Below, one piece after another: positions 7,225 through 15,428 of a stretch of 15,643 bases of DNA. Source of the stretch: JBMNHG01 sp045627705 (GTDB lineage Bacteria; Verrucomicrobiota; Kiritimatiellia; RFP12; JBMNHG01); the NCBI GenBank assembly GCA_045627705.1, contig JAZQOE010000109.1:1-15643 (forward strand). Direction: 5' to 3'. A program made the position numbers and the translations under genes. Numbering within the stretch: the first letter of the stretch is position 1; every line of letters begins with the position of its first letter. A model generated the notes under the pieces. It was not told where the DNA came from and did no database searches. It was given only the letters and a program-made list of their open reading frames with translations.

Positions 7225-8094
7225 TTATCCGGGGAATTGGGCTTTTACGAAACGCCGTATGCCTGCATTGTCGGCATGGATGGAGCAGGAGGAGAACCCG
7301 AGGTCTTCGAGAAAGACGACAAGGTCAGGCGCCTGGTTCTCTCCGAGTTCGTAGAAAATCCAACCGCCCTTGCGGAGGGCTATCGCCGCATCGCGCGCTA
7401 TGTCGCGCGCTATGTCGAGCCCGTCTTCGCCACCATCGAGGGCAAGATGCGGTTCATGGTCGCGCACATTCCGCGGAAGCATCGGGATAACATCGCTGGG
7501 AATGTATGGCGGGTTGGTCACGATCGCATCGCAGGAACCTGGCTCCAGCCCAGCCGCTCCAAAGCCTTCGATACATTCCACTCGGTCGGCGACACCGTTT
7601 GCAACCGCATTTTCCCGCGCAAGCGAAAGCGCTTCGGTGCTGCGATCGACAGCCATGCAGTGCGCTTTGGGCAATTCAAGTGCCAGCGAGATAGCGATAC
7701 ACCCCGTGCCCGTGCCGATATCCGCAATGCGCGGAGAAGCGAGTCCGGCGATCGAAGGCTCGTCAACGCAAAGCTGGACAAGCTCTTCTGTTTCAGGACG
7801 CGGAATAAGCGCCCGCGGATCGCAATGGAATGCATGGCTGCGGAAATCGGCTGTCCCAAGAATATACTGGAGCGGTTCGGCGCGACCGAGCGCTATGACC
7901 TCACCGCGCAATTTGTCGAGCATTTCCGCGGGGATGATGTCGCGTCTATGGAGCGGAAGTTCAAGGCGCGGAATGCGCATGCGTTCCGCAACGAGCCATT
8001 CGCAGGCGACACGCGCATCGTCCATGCCGTGCCGCTCAAGATAGGCGGCGGAGGCATCGACCACCGCACCTAGAGTGTCAATGCAATCCGCCAC
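7225..8094 (-). CDS. prmC: peptide chain release factor N5-glutamine methyltransferase
   Basis: Methylates the glutamine of the GGQ motif in release factors RF1 and RF2 using S-adenosylmethionine. The 289-residue length fits the family. An N-terminal helical domain (1-75) with EPLQYILG (73-80) precedes a Rossmann-fold methyltransferase domain. IPRPETEELV is at 97-106, the SAM-binding DIGTGTGCI at 125-133, the acidic motif VD at 149-150, and the catalytic NPPY at 194-197. The start is a GTG at 8092-8094 with only a weak upstream ribosome binding site. It is the last gene of the ychF-DUF3127-prmC run, 23 bases after the DUF3127 gene. In many bacteria prmC sits beside prfA; no release-factor gene is present here. 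Confidence 0.96.
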   Translation of the reverse strand: MADCIDTLGAVVDASAAYLERHGMDDARVACEWLVAERMRIPRLELPLHRRDIIPAEMLDKLRGEVIALGRAEPLQYILGTADFRSHAFHCDPRALIPRPETEELVQLCVDEPSIAGLASPRIADIGTGTGCIAISLALELPKAHCMAVDRSTEALSLARENAVANGVADRVECIEGFGAAGLEPGSCDAIVTNPPYIPSDVIPMLPRNVRDHEPHLALDGGEDGLDIARDIARDAAIALRKGGWIFYELGENQAPDLVVFLEDLGFSSCSIHADNAGIRRFVKAQFPG

Positions 8095-8117
8095 GGTTGC
8101 AATGGAACTGGCGCACC

Positions 8118-8507
8118 TTAAAAAGGCATGTCGTCGTCCGCCGCGAAATTGTCAACTGGCGCGGGCGGAACAGGCGATGCCGCTGGGGCGGCAGGAACTG
8201 CTGCCACAGGTTCATCCATGGTCACGCTGGAGCCATCGCCATCGAGTTTCTCGATAGCGTTCGCTTCGAGATCGACGAAATACTTTTCGTTCCATGCATG
8301 GCCGCGGATTTCGAATTTCACGCGGACTTCGTCGCCCGCCTTTAGCGAATTGAGCTGATTGATGCGGTCGCGCGTGCAGGCGATCTTGATGTCCTGCGGG
8401 AAGCGGCCATCCTCGACTGTCACCACGAACTCGCGCTTTGTAAAGCCGCTGTTGAAGGTCATCAGGTCCATGATGAGTTTGACCTTGCCTGTCATTTCGT
8501 AGATCAT
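8118..8507 (-). CDS. DUF3127 protein, OB-fold-like, with an SSB-type C-terminal tail
   Basis: A 129-residue protein. Residues 4-88 match the DUF3127 pattern: a short beta-rich OB-fold-like domain with MTGKVKLI, KREFVVTVEDG(R)FPQDI, LKAGDEVRVKFEIRG and WNEKYFVDLEA. Residues about 89-121 are an Ala/Pro/Val-rich flexible linker. The chain ends DDDMPF (124-129), almost the same as the DDDIPF tip of E. coli SSB, which recruits replication and repair proteins. This suggests a single-stranded DNA-binding or accessory role, which is an inference. The start is firm: AAGGAG at 8514-8519, six bases before the ATG. It lies between ychF (45 bases) and prmC (23 bases), likely one transcript. No canonical ssb is in the window. 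Confidence 0.85.
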   Translation of the reverse strand: MIYEMTGKVKLIMDLMTFNSGFTKREFVVTVEDGRFPQDIKIACTRDRINQLNSLKAGDEVRVKFEIRGHAWNEKYFVDLEANAIEKLDGDGSSVTMDEPVAAVPAAPAASPVPPAPVDNFAADDDMPF

Positions 8508-8552
8508 CTTGTTCTCCTTTTCTAAAATGATTTCCGCGTGGTACGGTGGCGC

Positions 8553-9677
8553 CTACACATTGAAGAGGAAGTGCATCACGTCGCCATCCTGCACCACATA
8601 TTCCTTGCCTTCCACGCGCAGGCAGCCGGCGGAACGGCAGGCGGACTCGCCACCAAGACGGACGAAGTCTTCGTAGGAAGCGACTTCGGCGCGGATGAAA
8701 CCACGTTCGAAGTCGGTGTGGATTACGCCTGCGGCGCGAGGCGCGAGCCATCCGCGATGGATGGTCCAGGCGCGGACTTCGAGCGGGCCGGCGGTAAAGT
8801 AGCTTGCGAGGCCGAGGGTATGGTACGCAAGCTTGATCGTGCGGTCGAGCGACGACTCGGTCAAGCCGTAGCTGCCGAGGAATTCTTTGGCTTCCTCATC
8901 GGAAAGACCGGCAAGATCGGCCTCCATTTGCGCGCAGATTACGACCATGTCGCATCCGCGCGCGTCGGCGTACGCCTTCAGCGCGGCGACATGCTTGTTC
9001 GCGGAGGGATCGGCAAGGTCGTCCTCGCAGACATTCGCGCAGTAGATTTGCTTCTTGTCGGTGAGGAAGTGCAAATCGCGAAGCACTGGCAGAATCGGAT
9101 CGCCATCGGCGCGCGGGAAGGTGCGCACGGGATTGCCTTCGCCGAGGTGGGCGAGAAGCGCGGCCATGGCATCGACTTCTGGACGCTTCTTGGGATCGGC
9201 GCGGGACTCGCGAGCCATGCGGTCGTGGCGCTTCTGGAGCTGTTCCATGTCCGCCAGGACAAGCTCGGTATCGATTACTTCGGCATCGCCGGCGGGATCG
9301 ATCGGGGAGGCCTTGTTGCCGCCTTCCTGGACATGGATGATGTCGTCGTTTTCAAAGCAGCGGACGACATGCAGGATCGCGTCGGACTCGCGGATGTTCG
9401 CGAGGAACTGGTTGCCGAGGCCTTCGCCCTTGCTTGCGCCGCGCACGAGACCGGCGATATCGATAAAATCGACAACGGCGGGAATGATCTGTTGCGGACT
9501 GACAATTTTCGCGAGTTCGGCAAGGCGCGAATCAGGCACCGGCACGCTGGCCTTGTTGGGTTCGATAGTGCAAAAGGGATAGTTTGCGGCCTGCGCGTTT
9601 TGCGCGCGCGTAAGCGCATTGAAAAGCGTGGACTTGCCGACATTCGGCAGTCCTACAATACCCATGCCAAGACTCAT
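8553..9677 (-). CDS. ychF: YchF/OLA1-type P-loop ATPase
   Basis: Obg-related, ribosome-associated NTPase that in characterised members prefers ATP and modulates stress responses. The 374-residue length is typical. G1/P-loop GLPNVGKST is at 9-17, a G3 DIAG at 73-76, and the G4 position reads NVCE (215-218), the NxxE form that explains relaxed nucleotide specificity, instead of NKxD. The C-terminal TGS domain is seen from about residue 290 to the end, with RAWTIHRG, AAGVIHTDFERGFIRAEV and the final DVMHFLFNV. GGAG lies ten bases before the ATG. It is the first gene of the ychF-DUF3127-prmC run, with a candidate promoter upstream. A long open frame on the opposite strand (8538-9773) is a shadow. 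Confidence 0.98.
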   Translation of the reverse strand: MSLGMGIVGLPNVGKSTLFNALTRAQNAQAANYPFCTIEPNKASVPVPDSRLAELAKIVSPQQIIPAVVDFIDIAGLVRGASKGEGLGNQFLANIRESDAILHVVRCFENDDIIHVQEGGNKASPIDPAGDAEVIDTELVLADMEQLQKRHDRMARESRADPKKRPEVDAMAALLAHLGEGNPVRTFPRADGDPILPVLRDLHFLTDKKQIYCANVCEDDLADPSANKHVAALKAYADARGCDMVVICAQMEADLAGLSDEEAKEFLGSYGLTESSLDRTIKLAYHTLGLASYFTAGPLEVRAWTIHRGWLAPRAAGVIHTDFERGFIRAEVASYEDFVRLGGESACRSAGCLRVEGKEYVVQDGDVMHFLFNV

Positions 9678-9726
9678 TTTACAAAAGCTCCAGCGCCGGT
9701 TTCGACCATCTCAAGGCGCATGCGTG

Positions 9727-9754
9727 AAGATACCATATTCATGGCGCAATGCAA
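9727..9754 (-). promoter_or_regulatory. candidate promoter of ychF
   Basis: On the minus strand, TTGCAT (9749-9754) and TATCTT (9727-9732) are separated by 16 bases, about 50 bases upstream of the ychF start. The -10 is the same hexamer as in the GH71-FGE promoter. It lies just downstream of the terminator at 9781-9804, as expected for a new transcription unit. Confidence 0.5.
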
Positions 9755-9780
9755 ATCACTAACACTAGTTTAGGGGGGCG

Positions 9781-9804
9781 AAAAAAAAACGGCGCGCCGT
9801 TTTT
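9781..9804 (-). terminator. intrinsic terminator of the giant peptidase gene
   Basis: A perfect 20-base palindrome centred on CGGCGCGCCG (9790-9799) is flanked by A and T runs. On the minus strand the stem is followed by nine T in a row (9781-9789). It begins 13 bases after the stop codon of the 9818-15418 gene. The A/T runs on both sides would let it work in either direction. Confidence 0.85.
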
Positions 9805-9817
9805 CCCGCATCGTGAA

Positions 9818-12800
9818 TCATGGCATCCTTGCAGAGACCTTGAAGAAGCGATAGCCGGCGGCAGCGCGCGCGGCGGAAGAAAGTTCAGTGACGTCTTTCC
9901 ATTCGCTCGGAAGCGAAAGCGAGCCTAGGATCGTGTACTTGCGCACCGGGGCCATGGATGCGGCGTTGAGGTCGGGAGTCCATGTCACCACGGGTTCGCC
10001 TTGCGCGTTGACATCTATCAGCGCCGTGAGAATGCGTTCATCGCTTTCCAGCGACGCATACCGATCGCCGCAGACGATGAAGTAGTAAAGCGCGTTTTCG
10101 CTTTCTCCAGCGACTGCACTTTGCGCCACTTCCGCGATCCTTGCGGGATTGTCGATTTCGGAGAATGCGACCATCTGGTTCTGGTACAGCCATTCGCGGA
10201 AGTCATCGTAATAGGCGTTGGCGGGCTCGTAGATTTCAGGCGGTACGATCTTCCTCGCAAGCGTGCGAAGCAACATTCGCTCGTTGTAGCATTGGGGCTG
10301 CGTGCGATCCTCTATGTGGCCCTCAATGCCAATAGCGCGAATCGCGGCATAATCGTAAAGTTCGCGGAAGTTGAGAAGCAAATCGGCATCGGCATCGGCT
10401 TCTCCGGTTTGCCACCCGTACAGGAACGCCGACGTGAAAGCTCCGCCTTCGTAGCCGTCCAACGAATACTGGTCGTAGTCGGCGGCGGTGATAAATGCGA
10501 CATCGGGTTGCGACGCATAGTGCGGCGACGTGTTGGAGCGCGCCGCGGCGTTTGCATAAACCCTGTATTTCCGCGCCTCCATTTGCGCGATTACGCGATT
10601 TGCGAAGTTCCATTTATCATCGGCGACAGCGGATGACGATGCGCCGGACAACTGGAGACGCGGATATGCCGACGCGGATTTGAACATGCCGGCGGAGTGA
10701 CAGGTATCCAGTATCACGATCACCCTGACGCCCGTCGCGAACGCTGAGATGTCGGCCGCCATTTCATAGTCGTAGTAGTAGTCATCGGTGGCGCAAAGAT
10801 AGGAATCCCTGTTGTTGCCGATGCTGTTGCCGCCATGGCTTGACTGGTAGATGAGAACGGTGTCGCCGCCGACGGCATCCGCGGCCAACGATGCGATGCC
10901 AGCGCGAATAGCAGCCTTCGTCGCCAGATTGTTCGTAAGAATCGAGGTGGTATCAGCGGTCCAAAGCCCATTCGCCAGACAGCGCCCGCGCATCGCGAGT
11001 GCATCGGGCACGCAGCCGTTGAGTGGCCTCAGCGACTTGGAGGTGTATGTGTTCACGCCTATGAAAAGCCCGCGATAGGTCCCGCCGCCCGTCGTGCCTT
11101 CGATTTGCGTGACAGGCAGGGTGACGCAGCCATTTGCGCCTTCGCCTGTCATCACGATTGCGCCTATGCGCTCGGCGCCGCTGTCGTTTGCCGAAAGCGA
11201 CAGTGTGACAGTCGCATCTCCCATTCCGTTTGCGGGCGAAGCCGACAGCCAGTTTGAATCGGAGGAAAGCGTCCATTCGCCATCGGCACAGATGTCGATG
11301 ACACATGTTTGCGCTGCGGCGCTTTCGATTCGTTCCTTCGGCGAGACCGAGATTTCCTGCGAATACTCGTAGCAGCCAAGATCAATCGCCGCGCCGCTGA
11401 TGCGAGCGTCGCCGACGAGGTCCGTATCTGCCGGCGCAAGTTCATTGTAGCCGGCGTCGATACACGGCGAACCTCCGGCCAGCCGATAGTCGCCGTGCGC
11501 GGGATCGACGAAAAGCGGGTCGCCGTCCGTGAAGCATTTTACGCCGTTGCCACACATGTCCGCGATGCCAGACGCACCCGAAACGGCCGATGCCGTGTTG
11601 CCGGCGACAATGCTGTTGTATGCGGCGGTGTCGCCAAGGGAGTATGCGCCACCCGCCGTCAATCCCGCAGAGTTTCCGGCTATGGTGCAACTCAGCAAAG
11701 TGCAATAGAAAGCACCGCCACCGCACTCCGTCGCCCGATTCCCGGCGACAAGGCAATTCATCAGTATGGAATAAGCGGCTCCGCCGCCATTTTTAGCCGC
11801 GCAGTTCGTGATAACGCAGTCAAGCAGCGTTCCGTTGAAAGCGCCGCCGCCGTCGCGGCCCGTATTTGCGCCATCGCGGAGAGTGAATCCGGCGAGGATG
11901 GAATCAATGCCGTATGCGGTAAAGCAGCTGTGGCCGGATGAACCGCGGATTGTTGTCGCGGAAGCGCCATCGGTCGAGCAAATCGTAACGGGTACGGAAT
12001 CAACGACGACATAATCATAGCACCCTGGTTTCACGAGGATCAGTTCGCCGCCGAGATTCAAATCGACCGCTCGTTGGATCGTGCGAAGCGGGTTGTCCCA
12101 GGACTCGCCGCTGTTGTCCGAATCGCTTCCGGTCGCCGCATCGACATGGAACTCCATGACATGGAAAACAGCGGTTACGTCATGGTCGCCCTGGATATTC
12201 GACAGCGTCAGCACTTCGGATTCGCTGGCCATTTCGCCATCGACGTCGAAATGTTCGAACGGCCTGGAAGCATACTCTGCTGTCGCTGTAAATGTCGCCT
12301 CCCCGCCCGCCTCGACAACCGCCACGCGGGGCGTAACGCAACCATGGCCGACAACCGAAGCGGTGACGACATACCCGCTTACACCCTCGCCCTGATACGC
12401 GCCCATGTTGCAGCCCGTGGAACCTGCGGAAAGACACGGTGACGCGGAGCGAAGGCGCCAGTCGGCATCGTCAGTATTGCCGTCGAAGACAAAGCATGGA
12501 TATTCGCAGATGTTGTCCGAGCCATTTTCAGGCATGGGTTCCGTGCAACAGAAAGCAAGGTGGGACATTACGCTGCCGTTTTCGCTTTCGTATGTTTCCC
12601 AATTCTCGATCCTGCCACTTGCGAGCGTATTGTTCCAAACGATCGAATTGACGGCCACGCAGTCGCCATCGAGTCCGGCGCCCGTTCCATCGGTCGTGTT
12701 GCCGATGACAGTGCAGCGTTCGAGATAAGAACATGCGGCCGCTCCGCCATAGTCCATCGCATGATTGCCGATGAGCACGCAATCGTATAGTTCGGAATAA

Positions 12801-15418
12801 TACGCGCCTGCGCCAGAATAGGCGATGGAATCTCGAATGACGCAGTTCCGTAGCACGCCGCCATAGACGGCTCCGCCGTAGTCTTCATAATAGCCGTTGC
12901 GAAGGGTGAATCCATTGAGGGTCGCCAAGAACTTTCCATCATCGTAGTAGCAACTGTCGAGGCCTCTGCCATCAAGAATCGTCACGGCTGGGCCTTCTTC
13001 GGCGACAATATCCACGGCGGTTCCGACAACATTGAGGTTCTCGAAATACACGCCGGGGAGGACGTGGATCGTATTGTTTTCCGCGGCGGCGGCAAGCGCG
13101 GCCGAGATGGATTTGAATGGCGATGCCGCGTGGCCGCTGCCGCCTTGTGCCGCGGACGCATCGACGTACCATTCGGTGAGAGGGGTCGTGTCCCATGTGA
13201 GCGTAAGGGGGGCGGCAGACGCCACATTGGCGGTGCCGAGCATGCAGACGATGCGGTAGGTCTTGCCCTTCACGCAATCGAAGGAAAGCGCCGTGACGTA
13301 GTTGCCTCCGCTATTGTAATCGGTGGAGACGCCGATACGCTCGATTGAGGAAATAGAATCGCCGGCATACACTGCCATCATCGTCGGGTAGCGAGTGACG
13401 GTGCTGCCGCTTTTGCGCCTGACATTTGAAGTTAGCGTGGCTTCGCCTGTAATTGGCGCTGTCCACTCAAACCATGCGGTATTGTAGAAATTATACCATG
13501 AATCATCGACGAGTGTGTGAATGGGCTCGTCATCTTCTCTTGTAAAGGCCGAGATATCCGCGACGACATTCGTGCCGGCAAGGCCAGTGATGTTTATTGG
13601 GTTTGAAAAGAAATCGCCCTGTACCGCATCTTGCCCCGCATCGTAGGTATAGACGGCTGTCGCGACTAGGCTTGGAGACAGGCCATCGCAAAACGCGCGC
13701 GCCTTGACAGTTGTTGTCCTGGTGAGCGTAATGGGGCTGGTGTAACGATTGCCTGTTTCAAGAGGGTCCGTGCCATCGAGTGTGTAGTAGATCGATGCGT
13801 TTGCGGTTTCGCAGGACATCGAAACCGTGACCGATGGGTGGAATGTGCATGGCGCGGGCGAAATGACGGGAGTAGCAACGCAGGCGATATTCCCTAGCGT
13901 CATATCTTGATCGCAGAGATTGCCGACAGATGGTACGGGTGATGTCCAATAGCAGCCATACCATTCATCATCATCATCGCAAACCTCAAGCGAAACACAT
14001 GCCGCGAGCGACACGTCCTTTGCCGTCGCGATCGTTCCGTACCTTGCTTCGATCAAATAACTGGCTGGAGGAAGGATGAGCGCGTAGATTCCTTGATTGT
14101 TCGACGTCGTTGCAGCCGCAGTTGCGCCTGTAACTTTTTTCGCAGAAACAATTGCGCCAGAGACCGGGTTGCCGTTTGAATCGAGGATGCGTCCGCTGCA
14201 GATTGAAGCACCCGCCGCCTGGTTCGTGTAGATGTTGTAAACGAAACCATCGAGAACGTTGAATGCATACTCGCCGGCATCGAGGTCTGGCGGGGCGTAC
14301 CATGCATCGGCGGTACCACTCCAACCGAAGTTGAAATGGTAGTAAAGCGTGTTGTCGAGATATCCATAGCCATCGCCGACAATCGCATGCCCGCCATCAT
14401 CGCCATTGATTGAGACGCAAACAGGCAGTCCTGCATCGAAATTCGAAACCAGGGCATTTTTGACGGATGTCACATCGGCGCAGACATTCTCATTCATGCT
14501 GAAGAATGCGACTGCATTCGAATAACCGAAATGTTTTATCATCGTGCTGGTCAGCATATAACTGCCGGCCCCGCTTCCGTCATCCCTGTAATTCATCCCG
14601 CAGCAGATGCCGATATCCGACGTAAGATTGCCTATCGCCTTGCGTTGGCTGGTGGTGATCGATGAAGTAGGGACAAGCGGCATGTCGGCCCAGTTGTAGA
14701 TGCCCCCTTGCGTCGTCAAAGATGTCGCTTCACCATCAACCGCGCACCAATTGCATGTGAAAGGTGTCATCGAAGTTTGCGGCCATTCAAAGTAGCGCAT
14801 GAGTTGCGCACCGGCCGTGGCAACGCAGCCGCAAGGATAATTGCCGGGAGTATAATAGTTGTAGCAAGGCTGATAGTTGACGGTGGATTGCCCCCACTTT
14901 GATTTTATGAGTGGCGCCACACGGACATCCGAAACCGCGGACACATCGCTTGATGCGCGTGTGGCTGAATCAAGCAATTTGTTCCATTCCTCCGATTTCG
15001 CCCCATTGTTTGCGCGCCGAGGCGGAATATGTCCAAGTGCCGCCTTGCGCGCATGCGAATCCTTGCAAAGCAAGATCCAGAGCGGGTTGTCATCCGATTC
15101 TATCAAATCGTCCACTTCGGAGAATGCGATGATGGGTTCGAACTCATTATCGGATGAAAGCACTGCGAATCCGCCTTCATTGAAACGGACCACGTGGAAC
15201 GGCAACCCGTCTTTGGGCATGCAGGTTCGCCCGCTTGTGGCGGATGTATCAAAACGGCAGTCCAGCGTCGCACTGCGCGCCGCCCAGTTCTCCGCCGCAG
15301 TCCTTGCCGCTTCAATCGTAACCGGTGCAGCCTTTGCCACGCAGCAACCCAGCATCGCCCCGACTAATATTTGGCATATTTTCATTATTCTTAAGTATAT
15401 CCGCATCGTAATTTCCAT
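9818..15418 (-). CDS. giant secreted protein with C10 (streptopain-like) and C14 (caspase-like) peptidase domains
   Basis: 1866 residues with 61 cysteines. Order: signal peptide (cleavage near AKA, 30); C10 prodomain (about 31-125); C10 peptidase (about 165-395) with C198 in GCVATAGAQLM, H344 in GGHAIVGDG and N363 in FNFGWSG; carboxypeptidase-regulatory-like beta-sandwich (404-470); chitobiase C-terminal-like domain (515-592, IYYTLDGTDP); PPC-like beta domain (about 600-745); right-handed beta-helix 1 (750-1010); InlB-type repeat (1015-1088); beta-helix 2 (1089-1353); BACON-like domain (1355-1437); caspase-fold C14 domain (about 1445-1720) with H1528 (SSHGG) and C1573 (DTCHSAG); C-terminal beta region ending FFKVSARMP. 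Probably exported by Sec and active outside the cytoplasm; targets unknown. ATGs at 15406 and 15385 are alternative starts; 15406 has a GGA seven bases upstream. Monocistronic, divergent from a transposase gene. Domain calls are by motif recognition. Confidence 0.88.
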   Translation of the reverse strand: MEITMRIYLRIMKICQILVGAMLGCCVAKAAPVTIEAARTAAENWAARSATLDCRFDTSATSGRTCMPKDGLPFHVVRFNEGGFAVLSSDNEFEPIIAFSEVDDLIESDDNPLWILLCKDSHARKAALGHIPPRRANNGAKSEEWNKLLDSATRASSDVSAVSDVRVAPLIKSKWGQSTVNYQPCYNYYTPGNYPCGCVATAGAQLMRYFEWPQTSMTPFTCNWCAVDGEATSLTTQGGIYNWADMPLVPTSSITTSQRKAIGNLTSDIGICCGMNYRDDGSGAGSYMLTSTMIKHFGYSNAVAFFSMNENVCADVTSVKNALVSNFDAGLPVCVSINGDDGGHAIVGDGYGYLDNTLYYHFNFGWSGTADAWYAPPDLDAGEYAFNVLDGFVYNIYTNQAAGASICSGRILDSNGNPVSGAIVSAKKVTGATAAATTSNNQGIYALILPPASYLIEARYGTIATAKDVSLAACVSLEVCDDDDEWYGCYWTSPVPSVGNLCDQDMTLGNIACVATPVISPAPCTFHPSVTVSMSCETANASIYYTLDGTDPLETGNRYTSPITLTRTTTVKARAFCDGLSPSLVATAVYTYDAGQDAVQGDFFSNPINITGLAGTNVVADISAFTREDDEPIHTLVDDSWYNFYNTAWFEWTAPITGEATLTSNVRRKSGSTVTRYPTMMAVYAGDSISSIERIGVSTDYNSGGNYVTALSFDCVKGKTYRIVCMLGTANVASAAPLTLTWDTTPLTEWYVDASAAQGGSGHAASPFKSISAALAAAAENNTIHVLPGVYFENLNVVGTAVDIVAEEGPAVTILDGRGLDSCYYDDGKFLATLNGFTLRNGYYEDYGGAVYGGVLRNCVIRDSIAYSGAGAYYSELYDCVLIGNHAMDYGGAAACSYLERCTVIGNTTDGTGAGLDGDCVAVNSIVWNNTLASGRIENWETYESENGSVMSHLAFCCTEPMPENGSDNICEYPCFVFDGNTDDADWRLRSASPCLSAGSTGCNMGAYQGEGVSGYVVTASVVGHGCVTPRVAVVEAGGEATFTATAEYASRPFEHFDVDGEMASESEVLTLSNIQGDHDVTAVFHVMEFHVDAATGSDSDNSGESWDNPLRTIQRAVDLNLGGELILVKPGCYDYVVVDSVPVTICSTDGASATTIRGSSGHSCFTAYGIDSILAGFTLRDGANTGRDGGGAFNGTLLDCVITNCAAKNGGGAAYSILMNCLVAGNRATECGGGAFYCTLLSCTIAGNSAGLTAGGAYSLGDTAAYNSIVAGNTASAVSGASGIADMCGNGVKCFTDGDPLFVDPAHGDYRLAGGSPCIDAGYNELAPADTDLVGDARISGAAIDLGCYEYSQEISVSPKERIESAAAQTCVIDICADGEWTLSSDSNWLSASPANGMGDATVTLSLSANDSGAERIGAIVMTGEGANGCVTLPVTQIEGTTGGGTYRGLFIGVNTYTSKSLRPLNGCVPDALAMRGRCLANGLWTADTTSILTNNLATKAAIRAGIASLAADAVGGDTVLIYQSSHGGNSIGNNRDSYLCATDDYYYDYEMAADISAFATGVRVIVILDTCHSAGMFKSASAYPRLQLSGASSSAVADDKWNFANRVIAQMEARKYRVYANAAARSNTSPHYASQPDVAFITAADYDQYSLDGYEGGAFTSAFLYGWQTGEADADADLLLNFRELYDYAAIRAIGIEGHIEDRTQPQCYNERMLLRTLARKIVPPEIYEPANAYYDDFREWLYQNQMVAFSEIDNPARIAEVAQSAVAGESENALYYFIVCGDRYASLESDERILTALIDVNAQGEPVVTWTPDLNAASMAPVRKYTILGSLSLPSEWKDVTELSSAARAAAGYRFFKVSARMP

Positions 15419-15428
15419 TGCAAGTCAT

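Noticed and set aside
7237..8073. 278-codon plus-strand open frame opposite prmC
   Set aside because: Mirror frame of prmC, whose SAM-binding and NPPY motifs are unambiguous; the opposite translation shows no family features.
8538..9773. 411-codon open frame on the plus strand opposite ychF
   Set aside because: It is the antisense shadow of a certain gene with strong G/C bias in third positions. Its translation has no recognisable domain, and no ribosome binding site supports it.
11560..11900. Repeated GCC/CGC-rich stretches within the giant gene as a CRISPR or DNA repeat array
   Set aside because: They encode the repeated GGGA-type coils of the second beta-helix. Spacing and sequence vary at the DNA level, so this is a protein repeat.
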